From NCBI RefSeq assembly GCF_964199755.1, contig NC_133913.1, positions 8,658,201 through 8,722,200 of the forward strand: 64,000 bases of DNA. The letters are read 5' to 3'. Shown here in pieces: positions 1-12,560 of this stretch. The stretch is from Larus michahellis (Eukaryota; Chordata; Aves; Charadriiformes; Laridae). Every line of letters begins with the position of its first letter. Position 1 is the stretch's first letter. The notes beneath the pieces are model-generated. The model saw only the letters and a program-made list of their open reading frames with translations. It was not told where the DNA came from and searched no databases. The translations under genes and the position numbers were made by a program.

Positions 1-3000
1 CAAATGAGCTTCATGGACAAGGTTAAGCTTTATCTTCTGTGACGAAGATGTCATCACCCATGAAACTAATTGGCTCTGAAGGGCTATGGCTTTGGCATAA
101 GAACCAGGAAGATGGTGATCTGGGGAAAATGGGTGGGGATGGCTGTGGGCTACAAGGTGAATGCACCTTCACTGTATTTCTCACTGTTCCTAGGAAGGTG
201 AAACTGTTGTTGATCATGCTTGCTTTCTGTAGAAAAGCATAAGAAAAACTAGAAAAAGAAAGGAAAAAATAAAGTTGATATATAGAACTCCACCTCTTGC
301 AGAGAAATGAAGCTGAACTCTCCCCTACTCCATTAATGTTTAGAAAAAAATATGAAAATTGCTTGTGGGCAAAATGGAGCTGCATAATAAAAGAAGAGTC
401 TTAGCTGTTAGGGTAAGAGTAGTTTCAGGGGTCAAACATTGTCCGAAAGCAATTGAAAGAAGTGAGAAATAGAAAATTTGTTATGAAATGCAGCCATGAG
501 TAAATTTACCTGGTGAAGATTCATATATTTATTCTTTTTTTTTATTTATTTTACCTGAGAGCAGGTAAATATATTCAGAAGAGTATTCTCTTTGTGCTGA
601 TAATGACACCTAGCAAAATCTTTGAGAGGTTTTGTTTTTGAGACTGTCGGGGAAAACAAAATATTCAACAGGTAACACACACTTGTTCTGACTCAAGGGA
701 GTACTTGATAGATATTGACCAGAGGTTTCCTGTGGTTGGGAATTTATATTTCTCTGTGCCAAAAATACATTTCTTCTAACAATTTAGACACAAAGCTTTT
801 CCCTCATGGGAAAAAAAAAAGAAGAAAAAACCCAGATGATAACCCCCCAAGCCCTCCCATTTTAGCATCAGATTAAAAAATAAGATGCTAACAAAGTTAT
901 CAATGTTTTAGTCAACATGATCCTTATTTCAGGTAACTAAAGCTTTAAACCGTTTTGTATTCAAGAACCATGAAACTCAAATACAAAGTACGCCCAAATA
1001 CTGTCAAATGCATACATAACTCTTTAGTCAAAAAATTCCATTTAAAAATTTAACTATTTTTGAAGGAAAATTAGCTGAAAAGTTATGTTTATTTAAATCT
1101 AACGTCCAAAGATGACTCCATAATCCAAATTCACATACATCAATCTGGAAAAAAAAAACCTTCCTAAGAGCTAGAAAGAAAACAATTAGCAAACAAACTG
1201 TTTTCTTATTCTTCTACCTTTTCCCCTTCTTTTATTGTTCCAAATATCAAATGAAATAAATAGGAAGATTTAATGATATCCAAATCTTGGAGTTTGTCTG
1301 GTATTTTTCAGAAAGAAAATATATTTAATAAAAAATAAAACGTAATTGGCTGCAGTTTTGAAGGAAATTTTCAATGAATCTTTGATTTAATTAACACTTG
1401 CAATTTGGTAACAAACAAGAAGAGATGCTTTTAAAATTTATTTCATTTTGCAGAACCGCAGATAACTGCAAACTCCTTACCAAGCATCTCATATAAAGTA
1501 ACACCTAGGTTTTGTTGCATAAATGGCATTTTTGTTCTTTCTGGGTTATATTGCTGAGAAAAGTTGTAATGGGAAAACGCCAGATAGTAAGTTGTGGTTT
1601 GGTTTTGTTTTTTTAAACCATAGACAGCAATGCACAGAACAGCCTTTGATAGAGTTGCCTTGAAGAAACCATAATGACCCTGTTTGGCTGTTGCACACTC
1701 TGGCATTCTGAAAAGCATGAGGCAGTTTAGATAAGGAGCATTTGTCAAGTAAAAAATCTTACCTTGTCAGTCCCTCCTCTGTCAAAGCTGTATGTTCCTT
1801 CAGTGCTGAGTTCATTACCATCAGTCTGCTGGTGGAATGTGAGAATGAACAAATACAGAGTATTAATAGATTAGTTTGTGAGGGACTATCATCACAGATA
1901 TCCCGCTTGTTACTCAGGTGTCTATTTCAAACTTCGTAAGTTCTATTACTGAATCATAATTATTTTTCCATATTTAAATAAAAGCTGTAGTTATCATCCA
2001 TAAATGACAAACTATGTTAATTTAGAAATGTTACATATAGGAATTATTATTAGAATTATATGAATTGCTGAGAGATCATACCTGCCTTTTGCTATGCAGG
2101 GCCTTTCTTATTGTATTTGTTATGAAAATTAAAAAATCATAACAGTGACAGTTAAAGACCTCTGAAATGTAAACTCATACTTATTTTTCAAAGCTGCTAC
2201 ATGTGAGTTACCCTTCAAATAAATAATCATTAAGAACATTGTCAGTACAGTAAGTTGAAGACATCGATATATAAAAAACAAAATCATAGCAAAGCAATCT
2301 ACATAATTCAAATGCATAGAGGCAGTCACACAAGATAATAGCAGTAAATGCTGGTCATCACCACCACTCTCTTTTATTCAATTATTATCCTATCCAAGAA
2401 TGTCTGCAGAATTCGAGTTATGCCTTACATCTTTTTTTTTAATTGTTAATATCTCAAGAATTATATGGAGCCAAATCTGGCTAGATGGAAAACAACATGG
2501 AGGAGAGGAGAGGATGAGAAAGACATTTTTATGACCCGCTACATTCCTACAGCTTTGTGTACACGAAAGATGTAAAAATCAGTTGAAATGGAAAGAATTC
2601 TATTAAGGTCACAGCAGTGGGTAAGAAGAAAAAGAAGAAAGTGCTGCTTATTTACCTTTTTAATCTTTTCAGCTTTTGAGAGTATTAATGTATTTCAAAA
2701 TAAGCAAAGCTGGAACTGACACATGTCAAAGGTCCTTTTTTTTCTTTTTTTTTTTTTTTTGTGAGTTGGGTGCCTAAACTAAAGGGGAGGAAATAGCTTC
2801 TACTGATTCATGCTGCCTTCTACTAACATATTTAAAGGTCCTGGGTCCCTTTGTCACCCAGAGCAACTTGCAGCAGCCTGAATCTGAGATCCTTGGAGAC
2901 ATTATGTGCTCCACGGCATTGTCATCACCTCAGGGAAGGCTGTGTCTCAGCCACATATGCTAACCTTTGAATTTTGTCCTTTAGTGGGGAGTAAAAAAAA

Positions 3001-3215
3001 CCAACACAAACCACATATGGAGGGTGTGGAGGGGAGGAAGCAGAAGTTGACTTTAAGATGCCAAAAATGAGTTCATGACCCTAATTCTAGATATGTGCAT
3101 ATATATGGCTACTCTTGTGATGACTATTTTTAGAATCCTGTTCTACCATTATGGGGAGAAATGGACTCTTTTCGGAGAAGGGAAAAGAAAGAGAGTTGAT
3201 GACTTGGATTGTATC
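1..3215. other. AT-rich intergenic DNA, no gene recognised
   Basis: No reading frame here resembles a known family; the longest open frames are about 100-120 codons, which is expected by chance. Homopolymer tracts are visible, chiefly a T-run around 2734-2760 and shorter A/T-runs near 535-545 and 810-820. There is no CR1 tail or LTR edge before position 3216. Distal regulatory function cannot be excluded. Confidence 0.6.
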
Positions 3216-4690
3216 ACAGAATCATAGAATGTGTTGGGTTGGAAGGTACATTTAAAGGTCATCTAGTCCAACCCCCCTGCACTAAGCAGGGACATCTTCA
3301 ACTAGATCAGGTTGCTCAGAGCCTCATCAAGCCTGGCCTTGAATGTGTCCAGGGATGGGGCCTCCACCACCTCTCTGGGCAACCTGGGCCAGTGTCTCAC
3401 CACCCTCACTGTAAAGAACTTCTTCCTAATGTCTAATCTAAACCCACCCTGCTCTAGTTTAAAGCCATTGCCCCTCGTCCTATCGCTACATGCCCTTGCC
3501 AACAGCCCCTCCTCAGCTTTCCTGTAGGCCCCCTTCAGGTACTGGAAGGCCACTACAAGGTCTCCTGGAGCCTTCTCTTCTCCAGGCTGAACAACCCCAG
3601 CTTTCTCACAACATAGGTGCTCCAGCCTTTTGATCATCTTCGTGGCCCTCTGCTGGACCTGTTCCAACAGGTCCATGTCCTTCTTGTGCTGAGGACTCCA
3701 GAGCTGGACACAGTACTCCAGGTGGAGTCTCACCAGAGCAGAGTAGAGGGGGAGAATCACCTCTCTGGATCTGCTGGCCATGCTTCTTTTGATGAAGCCC
3801 AGGATGCGATTTGCCCTCTGGGCTGCCAAGCACACATTGCTGGCTCATGTCCAGCTTTTCATCCACCAGTACCCCCAAGTCCTTCTCCTCATTGCTGCTC
3901 CCTATCACGCCATCCCCCAGCCGGTATTGATAACCAGAATTGTCCCGACCCAAGTGTAGGACCTTGCACTTGGCCTTGTTGAAGTTCATGAGGTTTGCTC
4001 AGGCCCACCTCTCAAGCCTGTCCAGGTATCTCTGGATGACATCCTTTCCCTCTGGCCTGTCAACCATACAACTCAGCTTGGTGTCATCTGCAGACTTGCT
4101 GAGGGTGCACTTGATCCCACTGTCTAAATCATTGATGAAGATACTGAATAGCACCAGTCCCAATACGGATCCCTGAGGGACACCACTTGTCACCCCTCTC
4201 CATCTGGACATCGAGCCATTGACCACCACCCTCTGGATGCGACCATCCAGCCAGTTCCTTATCCACCAAACAGTCCACCCATCAAATCCATATCTTTCCA
4301 ACTCAGAGAGAAGGATGTTGTGGGGGACTGTGTCAAAGGCCTTGCAGAAGTCCAGAGAGATGGTATCTGTAGCTCTTCCCTTGTCCACTGATGCAGTCCC
4401 TCCATTGTAGAAAGCCACCAGGTTGGTCAGACAGGACTTGCCCCTGGTGAAGCCATGCTGGCTGTCTCGAATCACCTCCCTGTCCTCCATGTGCCTTAGC
4501 ATAGCTTCTAGGAGGATCTGTTCCATGATCTTCCCAGGCACAGAGGTGAGACTGATAGAGCAATAGTTCCCACGGTCCTCCTTTCTACCTTTTTTAAAAA
4601 TGGGTGCGATGTTTCCCTTTTTCCAGTCACCAGGGACTTCACCTAGTGCCATGACTTTTTAAATAGCATGGAGAGTGGCTTGACCATTTT
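3216..4690 (-). mobile_element. CR1 LINE, 5'-truncated 3' part
   Basis: On the plus strand it starts with the reversed CR1 3' tail (cagaatcatagaatg) and the conserved 3'-UTR hairpin region (ggttggaagg ... aggtcatctagtccaac), so the element reads on the minus strand. Translations give RT-domain pieces in three frames: 3999-4652 (palm and thumb, with PQGSVLG and a degraded SADDTKL catalytic box), 3606-3989 and 3302-3835 (C-terminal CR1 domain with [11 protein letters not shown]-like and SLEKR-like blocks). Frameshifts separate these frames, so no product is expected. The 5' end is lost just upstream of the RT finger region, near 4690. Confidence 0.93.
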
Positions 4691-5159
4691 GAGAAGAGAC
4701 CAAGGTTTCCAGACACCAAGGTTTCTATGGCTGCGAATGCTATGAATGTAAATATTTCAGCTTCCCGTTCATATGCACACTGTTCCCCTACTGCAAAAGT
4801 GCCTCAACCACAAAGAAGGGCAATGAATCTGAGTACCTCTAGAAAATTTGCTTATGCAACATTTTAAATCTGAAAGGAAGATGTGAGGCAACTGTCTGAA
4901 ATTCTTTTTGTTTCCACATTCTCGTTCACATTTCCCCAATGTTCTGTATTTGAAGCGTGAGCCAGATGAATCTATGATGTTGATGTTTCTCTTGACTGAC
5001 AGTTTTCCATTTCATAAATGTTATTGCAAGAAGTTAGAAAATTCTGGATGAGCAAGGGCCAGCTTTCAGTTTGTTAATGAGGTCCTCATGTGAGTAATTA
5101 GTACTTGGGGAAGGTTTTGGAGGAAGCAATGGACTTTTTTGTCACTTTCATTGGCACTG
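4691..5159. other. spacer between CR1 copies
   Basis: No gene or repeat edge is recognised. The sequence separates the minus-strand CR1 at 3.2-4.7 kb from the plus-strand CR1 that begins near 5160. Confidence 0.5.
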
Positions 5160-5987
5160 TTACAGGGAGGACAGGAAGGGAAGACAAGGAGAAGGAGTTC
5201 CCCTTTATGTGAGAGAGCAGCTGGAATGTATGGAGCTCTGCCTGGGGACAGAAGAGGAGTCAACAGAGAGTTTATGGTTTAGGACTAAAGAGAGGAGAGG
5301 CAAAGGTGACCTTATACTGGATGTCTGCTATAGGCCACCCAACCAGGAAGAACTAGTGGATGACAAGACACATAGGAACAGCCTAACGTTCACAGGCCCT
5401 CATTCTCATGGGGAACTTCAATGACACTGAGGGACAACATAGCAGGACATAAGCAATGCAGGACTTTCCTGAAGTGCATTGATGATAAGTTTCTCCTCCA
5501 AGTAATTGAGGATTCAATGAGGAGAGATGCTCTGCGGTACCTCATCATCACCAAGGGGATCATTAGGGATGTGAAGATCAAAAGCAGTCTTGGCTGCAAT
5601 GACCATGAGATGGTGGACTTCAGGATTCTGAAGGTAGAGAGGAGTGTGAAAAGCAAGCTTGTAACTTTGGATTTCAGAATTTGATCTCTTCAAAGATCTA
5701 CTTGGAAGAGTTACACAGGAGGGAAGTGGAGTACAAGAAAGCTGGATCATATTCAAGGATCACATCCTCCAAGCTCAAGAGCAGTCCATACCAACAATAA
5801 AAAGTCAGGCAAAAATGCCACGAGGCCTGCACAGATGAACAAATTACTCCTGGCCAAAATCAAACACAAAAATGAAGCATTAAGAAAGTAGAAGCAAGAA
5901 CAGGTAACCTGGGAAGAATACAGAAACATTGTCCAAGCATCCCGGGATGAAATCAGGAAAGTCAAAGCCCAAGTGGAATTGAATTGG
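5160..5987 (+). pseudogene. CR1 copy A, segment 1 (endonuclease part of ORF2)
   Basis: The decayed ORF2 endonuclease domain is recognisable from a GGVPLYV-like block, the VCYRPPNQEE block near 5325, a damaged GDFN region near 5410 and a DHEMVDF block near 5605. It runs on into the linker upstream of the RT and stops at the codons for VELN near 5985. That is exactly where copy B begins, and the next residues of the same protein resume at 8199. Frames are broken repeatedly. The element is 5'-truncated within the endonuclease. Confidence 0.85.
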
Positions 5988-8191
5988 TAGCCTTGCTTGC
6001 AGTGATCATGAAATGGTAGAGTTCAGGATCCTTAGGGCAGCAAGGAGGACACACAGCAAGCTCACTACCCTGGACTTCAGGAGAGCAGACTGGCCTCTCG
6101 AGGGACCTGCTTGGCCAGATAACATGGGAAAAAGCACTGGAGGGGAAAGGGAGCCAAGGAAGCTGGTTAGTATTCAAGGATCACCTCCTCCAAGCTCAGG
6201 AGCGGTGTATCCCAAGAATGAAGAAGCAAGGCACAAAAGAAAAAAGGAGGTGTACAGAGGGTGGAAGCAAGGACAGGTAGCCTGGTCTGGTAACTGTCCG
6301 AATGTCCAGGAACCAGATTAGGCAAGCTAAAGCCCAGATAGAATTAAATCTCGCCAGAGACATCAAGGGCAACAAGAAAAACTTCTGTAACTATGTCAGA
6401 AATAAGGACAAGACTAGGGAAGGAGTTTCCCTCTCCAGAAGGAAACAGGAGACCTGGTCACCCAGGATATGGAGAAGCCTGAGATACTTAATGACTTTCA
6501 CCTCGGTCTCCACCGGCAAGGGCTCTAACCACACTGCCCAAGTTGCAGAAGGCAAAGGCAGGAGCTATGAGAATAAAAAAATGCCCATTGTAGGTTACGA
6601 TCAAGTATGAGACCATCTGAGGAACCTGAACGTGCATAAGTCCATGCGACCTGATGAAATCCATCCATAGGTCCTGAGGGAACTGGCAGATGAAGTTGCC
6701 AAGCTGCTTTGAAAATTCGTGGCAGTCTGATGAAGTTCCTGCAGACTGGAAAAGGGGAAACATAACCCCCATTGTCAAAAAGGAAAAATGAAGATCTGGG
6801 GAATGACAGGCCAGTCACTCTCACCTCTGTGCCCAGCAAGATCATGGATCAGATCCTCCTGGGAACTCTGCTAAGGCACATGGAAAATAAGGAGGTGACT
6901 GGTGACAGCCAACATGGCTTCACCAAGTGCAAGTCATGCCTGACAAATCTGGTGACCTTCTGTGGTGGGGTTACAGAGTTGGTGGATAAGGGGAGAGCAA
7001 TAGACATCATCTACCTGGACTTAGGCAAAGTGTTTGACATTGGTCTCTAAATGGGAGAGAAACAGATTTGATGGATGCACTACTTGGTGAATAAGGAACT
7101 GGCTGGATGGCCTCACTGAAAGGGTTGCAGTCAACAGCTCGATGCCCAAGTGGAGACTAGTGACAAGTGGGGTCGGTAATGGGACCAGTGCTGTTTAACA
7201 CAGACAGTGGGATTGAGTGCACTCTCAGCAAGCTTGCCGAGGGCACCAAGCTGTGTGGTTGACATGCAGGAGGGAAGGGATGCCACCCAGAGGGACCTGG
7301 GCAGGCTTGAGAGGTGGGCCCATGTGAACCTCATGAGGTTAAACAAGGCCAAGTGCAGGGTCACGGCAACTTCCAGTATCAATACCGGCTGAAGGATGAA
7401 GGGATTGAGAGCAGCTGTGCTGAGAAGGGTTTGTGGGTACTGGTGGATGAAAAGCTGGACATGAGCTGACAATGTGCGCTTGCAGCCCAGAAGGCCAACC
7501 GTATCCTGGGCTGCACCAAAAGAAGCGTGGCCAGCAGGTCGAGGGAGGTGATTCTGCCCCTCTACTCTGCTCTGGTGACACCCCACCTGGAGTGCTGCCT
7601 CCAGCTCTGGGGCCCCCAACATAAGAAGGGCATGGACCTGCTGGAGGGGGTCCAAGGAAAGACCACAAAGATAATCAGAGGGCTGGAGCACCTCTGCTAT
7701 GAAGACAGGCTGAGAGAGCTGGGATTGTTCAGCCTGGAGAAGAGAAGGCTTTGGGGAGAGCTTATTGCAGACTTTCAGTACTTAAAGGGAGCCTACAGGA
7801 AAGGTGGTGAGGGACTCTTTATCAGGGAGTGTAGCGACAGGACAAGGAGTAACAGTTTTAAACTGAAAGAGGGTAGATTTAGATTAGCTACTAGGAAGAA
7901 ATTCTTTACTGTGAGGGTGGTGAGACACTGGAAGAGGTTGCCCAGAGAATTTGTGGATGCCTCATCCCTGGTAATGTTCAAAACCAAGCTGGATGTGGCT
8001 TTGAGCAACCTGGTGTAGTGCGAATTGCCCCTGGCCGTGGCAGGGAGGTTGGAACTGGGTGATCTTTAAGGTCCCTTCCAACCCAAACCATTCTATGTTT
8101 CTACGATTCTATGAAAATGTCTATTTCTCTCCTGTGACTACAAAAAGTATCTAAAGTTCTATGATGGTATTCACCTATTCTATGATTCTAT
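5988..8191 (+). mobile_element. CR1 copy B, 5'-truncated, inserted into copy A
   Basis: It begins at the end of the endonuclease domain (SDHEMVEF near 6003) and runs through the RT to the CR1 tail. Recognisable pieces are 6302-6610 (pre-RT linker), 6772-7050 (RT, with SQHGFTK and a damaged LGKVFDI block) and 7527-8018 (163 codons of the C-terminal domain). The tail is odd: one octamer array ends near 8117, about 60 nt of other sequence follow, and a second array ends at 8191. The 8-nt string tgaattgg lies at both edges (5980-5987 and 8191-8198), consistent with a short target-site duplication. There are many frameshifts and stops, so it is non-coding now. Confidence 0.88.
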
Positions 8192-9145
8192 GAATTGGGC
8201 CAGTGATGTTAAAGAAAACAAGGAGAACTTCTGTAAGTACATAGGAGACAAAAGGAAGACAAGGAAAATGCAGGCCCATTGATGAATGAGATGGGGGACA
8301 GGACATGGAAAAGATGGAAGCTTTCTTTGCCTCAGAATTTACTAGCAAGACTGACCTTCAAGAGTTCCATGTCCTAGAGACCAGGGAGAAAGGCTGGGGT
8401 AAGGAAGATGTACCCTTGTTGGAACAGGATCAGGTCAGGTAACACTTAAAGTAAACTGCACATTCATAAGTCCATGGGACCTCATGGGGATGCACCACGA
8501 GTTCTGAGGAAGCTGGCAGATGTCATTGGGAGGCCACTCTTGATAGTATTTGTTTGTTCATGATGACTGGAAGAAGTGCCCAAAGATGGGAGGAAAGCAA
8601 ATGTCACCCCTGTCTTGAAGGAGGGCAAGAAGGAGGACCTGGGAACTGCAGACCAGGCAGCATCACCTAAGACCCTGGGAAGGTGATTGAGCATGTAATC
8701 CTGGAAACCATTTCCAGGCATATGAATGACAAGAAAATCTTTGGACATAGTCGGTAGGGATTCACTAAGTCAAAGTAATGCTTGACCAACTTGATAACCA
8801 ACTACTGTAATGAAATGACTGACCTGGTAGATGTGGGGAGAACAGTGGATATTGTATGCCTTGACTTCAGTAAGGCTTTTGACACTGTCTCCCAAAAGAT
8901 CCTCATAGAGAAGCTAATGATGAAGCAGATGAACAGGCAGTGAAGTGCACTGAAAATTGGCTGAGTGGCCAGGCCCAGAGTGTGGCGATCAGTGGAACAA
9001 AGTTATGCTGGAGCCCAGAAACTAGCAGTGTACCCCAGGGATCAATACTGGGTCCATTTCTGTTCTACATCTTCATTAATGATCTGGATAATGGGGCAGA
9101 GTGTACACTCAGAAAGTCTAAAGATGAAACCAAGCTGGGAGGAGG
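8192..9145 (+). pseudogene. CR1 copy A, segment 2 (RT part)
   Basis: It continues copy A right after the copy B insertion: WASDVKEN- and FCKYIGD-like codons follow directly at 8197-8255. It then covers the pre-RT linker, RT fingers (a damaged DPGNY region near 8640), a [16 protein letters not shown]-like block near 8845-8890 and the [11 protein letters not shown] block near 9033. It ends inside the RT catalytic region after TKLGG (9130-9145), where copy C interrupts it. Stops and frameshifts throughout show it is dead. Confidence 0.85.
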
Positions 9146-9562
9146 GACTGGAACACCCCTCTTATGAAGAAAGGCTGAGGGATTTGTGTCTCTTCAGTCT
9201 GGAAAAAAGACAGCTGAGGGGGGATTTTATCAATGCTTATCAATACTTAAAGGGTGGGTGTCAGGAGGATGGGGCCAGGCTCTTTTCAGTGGTGCCCGGC
9301 AACAGGACCAGAGGTAATGGGCACAAACTTGAGCATAGGAAGTTCCACGTAAACATGAGAAGGAACTTCTTTCCTTTGAGGGTGGCAGAGCCCTGGCACA
9401 GGCTGCCCAGAGAGGTGGGGGAGTCTCCGTCTCTGGAGACATCCAAAATCCATCTGGACATGTTCCTGTGCCACCTGCTCTGGATGACCCTGCTCTGGCA
9501 GGGGGTTGGACTAGATGCTCTCCAGAGGTCCCTTCCAACCCTATGGTTCTATGATTCTGTGA
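9146..9562 (+). mobile_element. CR1 copy C, short 3' fragment inserted into copy A
   Basis: A 5'-truncated CR1 containing only the end of ORF2 ([30 protein letters not shown] and [13 protein letters not shown] blocks) plus the 3' UTR (gggggttggactagatg ... aggtcccttccaac) and an octamer tail (ctatggttctatgattctg). Copy A stops immediately before it and resumes immediately after it at the next codons of the RT, so this is a second insertion into the same host element. No convincing target duplication is seen. Confidence 0.85.
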
Positions 9563-9935
9563 TTTGCCAGAGGGTCATGCTGCCATCCAGAGGGACCTCG
9601 ACAGACTGGAGAAATGGGCTAACAGGAACATCATGCAGTTCAACAAGGAGAAGTGCTAAGTCCTGTACTTGGGGAAGAACAACCTGAGGCACCAATATAT
9701 GCTGGCAGCCACCCAGCTGGAAAACAGATTTGCAGAAAAGAAGCTAGGGATCCTGGTGGACAGCAGGTTGAACATGAGACAGAAATGTGCCCTCGTTGCA
9801 AAGGTGAATGGAATCCTCAGCTGCTTTAGGCAAAGTGTTTCTAGTAGATCATGAGAGGTGATCCTTCCCCTTTATTCAGCATTGATGAGGCCACACCTGG
9901 GGTACTGTGTCCAGTTCTGGACTACCCAGTACAGA
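9563..9935 (+). pseudogene. CR1 copy A, segment 3 (RT thumb and following domain)
   Basis: Resumes copy A with the [16 protein letters not shown]-like block, then KKLGILVDSRLNM, then a block matching [11 protein letters not shown], ending at codons for WTTQY near 9935. One or more stop codons interrupt it. The following sequence is no longer CR1; a CR1 fragment starting at the very next part of the protein (PQYKKAIK) appears at 14971, beyond the ERV. Confidence 0.8.
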
Positions 9936-10259
9936 TTTCTGCATATCTCAGAAATGTCTGCAATACAATAATCCCAGTGTTTCCAGTTCCTGGAGAGGCA
10001 TACAATGCATCTGCAAGTTCACTCAATAGCTTTGGGCTCCTTTCACATGCTAGCGTAGAAGTAGTCAGCATAGATACATGATGTACATGGAAGAGTTTCT
10101 GTCTTGGAAGTACAGCTGTTTACTCGTGTAATGGCAACTGGAGATAGAATTAGTGTGATATCAGCTAAAAATCTCATGAATTTGTTAGATATTCCTCAAC
10201 AATCTGGAAAGACTTAGTCACAAGTAGAAGTCTGTGAGTTGTTTTCTTTTTAACATCAT

Positions 10260-11080
10260 CCTAATTTTCTTCAGGTAAGATGAATATAGGAGCGGGACAG
10301 CAATGTTGTATATTATTTCAGACTCTCTTGGTACAGGGGTGCATAACTATATTGCAGCATTGCCTCCTAGAAGGTATAGAGGCTAAGCAGTTGGGAAACT
10401 TTGCCAAAGATGGAGGTATTGATAAAGCAATTGGGAAGGCGGCAAACACTCTCAGTCTCTGGAGGCGACTACTAGCAGCTGTAAAGGGCAGGTATCCTTT
10501 TAAGGATGACATCGAATGCCGTCCAAGCAAATGGGCCAGCATGGAAAAAGGTATTAAGTACTTGAGGGAACTGGCTGTCCGAGAAGTGATTTATGGTGAC
10601 TGGCAAGTGAATGTTAGACCCTGATGAAATGCTGTGCAAACGATCTTTGCTAAGGAAGTTTCTGCAGAGTGGATGTATATGGATGTATTTCCATACATTG
10701 TCAACAATGGTTTGGGGAGGATCTGATGCTGATGCACGAACTGTAAATGAAGTGGCTAACAGGGTATGATAGTATGAAGACAGTCTCTCTTGTCCCCTTA
10801 CTGTGTCAGCCATGGAAAAAATGACTGAGAAAATAGAGGAAATCATGAGGACTGGGCAAAATGAGGAAATAGCTAAGAAAAAATATAAACTGTCTGAAAA
10901 ACTGTCCAGGGTGGAGAAAGAATGCCAGTCTTCCCCTGAGCAGTCTCAGTCATTAAGAAAAAACATCCTCATATGAAACCAATTCAAGAGAAACAGGACC
11001 CGCTCCAAGATTTCCTGTGGCTTTGCCTCTGCAACTATGGAGAGGACATGAGTAAATGGGATAGAAAAATTTACCCTGGT
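10260..11080 (+). pseudogene. Probable ERV gag remnant
   Basis: This lies between the 5' edge of the ERV and its protease. One frame of 114 codons (10280-10624) carries a WRRLLAAVKGRYPF stretch and a charged tail, followed by broken frames to about 11080. I recognise no major homology region or zinc knuckle with confidence. The gag assignment rests on position upstream of the protease on the same strand. Confidence 0.45.
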
Positions 11081-11269
11081 ACCACGAGCATGAGTGCTTG
11101 AGTTGCAAGGTAAAGCAGATGGAAGAAAGAATTCTTTCAGGAGGGTGGCTGCTCCAATCCATGTAAGTGGTTCTCCAGTCCTTGCAGGAACTCATCTGCT
11201 AATTGTAGATATTATCCCCAACATTAGGGCTGCCCTGCCTCCAGCCAGGAGGAGGAGAGGGATAACCAC

Positions 11270-11713
11270 GTTTATTGGACTGTGTGGATTCGATGGCCTG
11301 GCACATTAGAGCCACAGAAGTATAGAGCCCTTGTGGACACGGGTGCACAGTGTACCCTATGGCCATCGAATCATAAAGGGACAAAATCTGTCACTATTTC
11401 TGGTGTGACAGGCACATCTCAAGAACTGACTGTATTAGAGGCTGAAGTGAGCCTGAATGGGAAGAAATGGGAGAAGCACCCCATTGTGACTGGCCCAGTT
11501 GCTCCGTACATCCCTGGCATAGACTGCCTCAAGAGAGGGTACTTCAAAGACCCGAAAGGCTGTCGGTGGGATTTTGATACAGCAGCTGTAGAGACTCAGG
11601 ACATTACACAGCTGTCTACCTTACCCGGTCTTTCAGATGACCCTTCTGTGGTGGGACTGCTGAGGGTTAAAGAACAGCAGGTGCCAATTGCTACTGACAC
11701 GGTGCATCGATGA
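11270..11713 (+). pseudogene. ERV protease (pro) region
   Basis: An open frame of 143 codons (11282-11713) carries the aspartic-protease active-site motif VDTGAQ near codons 18-23 and downstream a PGIDCL motif in the position of the second conserved segment. In the family it is a homodimeric aspartic protease that cleaves Gag and Gag-Pol. The frame is lost just before 11282 and after 11713, so it cannot be made as part of a polyprotein. Confidence 0.75.
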
Positions 11714-12560
11714 CAGTATCACACCAACTGAGACTCCCTGATTCCCATCCAGAACCTGGTTCATCAGATGGATACACAAGGGGTGATAGCAAGACTCGCT
11801 CACCCTTTAACAGCCCAATATGTCCAGTGTGGAAGTCTGACGGAGACTGGAGATTAACAGTAGACTATCGTGGCCTGAATGATGTGAGTGCTGAGTGCTC
11901 ACTGTGAGTGCACTCACACTGAGTGCTGCTGTGCCAGGCCTGCTAGAACTGCAGTATGAACTGGAGTCAAAGGCAGCCAAGTGGTGTGCTACAATTGATA
12001 TCGCTAATGCATTCCTCTCTATTCCTTTAGCAGCAGAGTGCAGGCCACAGTTTGCTTTCACCTGGAGGGATGTCCAGTACACCTGGAATTGACTGCCCTG
12101 GGGTGGAAACACAGCCCTACTATTTGTCATGGACTAATCCAGACTGCACTGGAGAAGGCTGGAGCTCCAGAACACCTGCAATACATTGATGATATGATTG
12201 CGTGGGGTAATACAGCAGTAGTTTTTAAGAGAGGTAAGAAAATAATCAAGATTCTTCTGAAAGCAGGTTTTGCTGTAAAAAGAGGTAAGGTCAAGGGGCC
12301 TGCAAGAGACATCCAGTTCTTGGAATCAAGTGGCAAGATGGTCGTCGCCAGATCCCAATGGACATGATTAACAAAATAACATCTATGTCCCCACCGACTA
12401 GCAAAAAGGAAACACAAGCCTTTTTAGGTGTTGTGGGTTTATGGAGAATGCATATCCCAGGTTATAGTCAGATTGTGAAACCTCTCTATGAAGTGGCTCG
12501 AAAGAGAAATGATTTTACGTGGGGTCCTGAGCAGTAACAGGCCTTTGAGCAAATTAAACA
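11710..12560 (+). pseudogene. ERV reverse transcriptase region of pol
   Basis: Fingers and palm are recognisable: a LTVDYRGLN block near 11855-11880, an FAFTWRDVQYTW block near 12050-12090, then GWKHSPTICHGL and the catalytic YIDD at 12182-12193 in another frame. A short duplicated stretch (cactgtgagtgcactcacactgagtg) disrupts 11899-11924, and frameshifts occur near 12090 and 12350. The family role is RNA- and DNA-templated synthesis of proviral DNA; this copy is inactive. Confidence 0.8.

Noticed and set aside
3312-4410. Plus-strand open frames of 60-120 codons over the CR1 at 3.2-4.7 kb
   Set aside because: They are antisense shadows of the minus-strand CR1 frames and resemble no protein.
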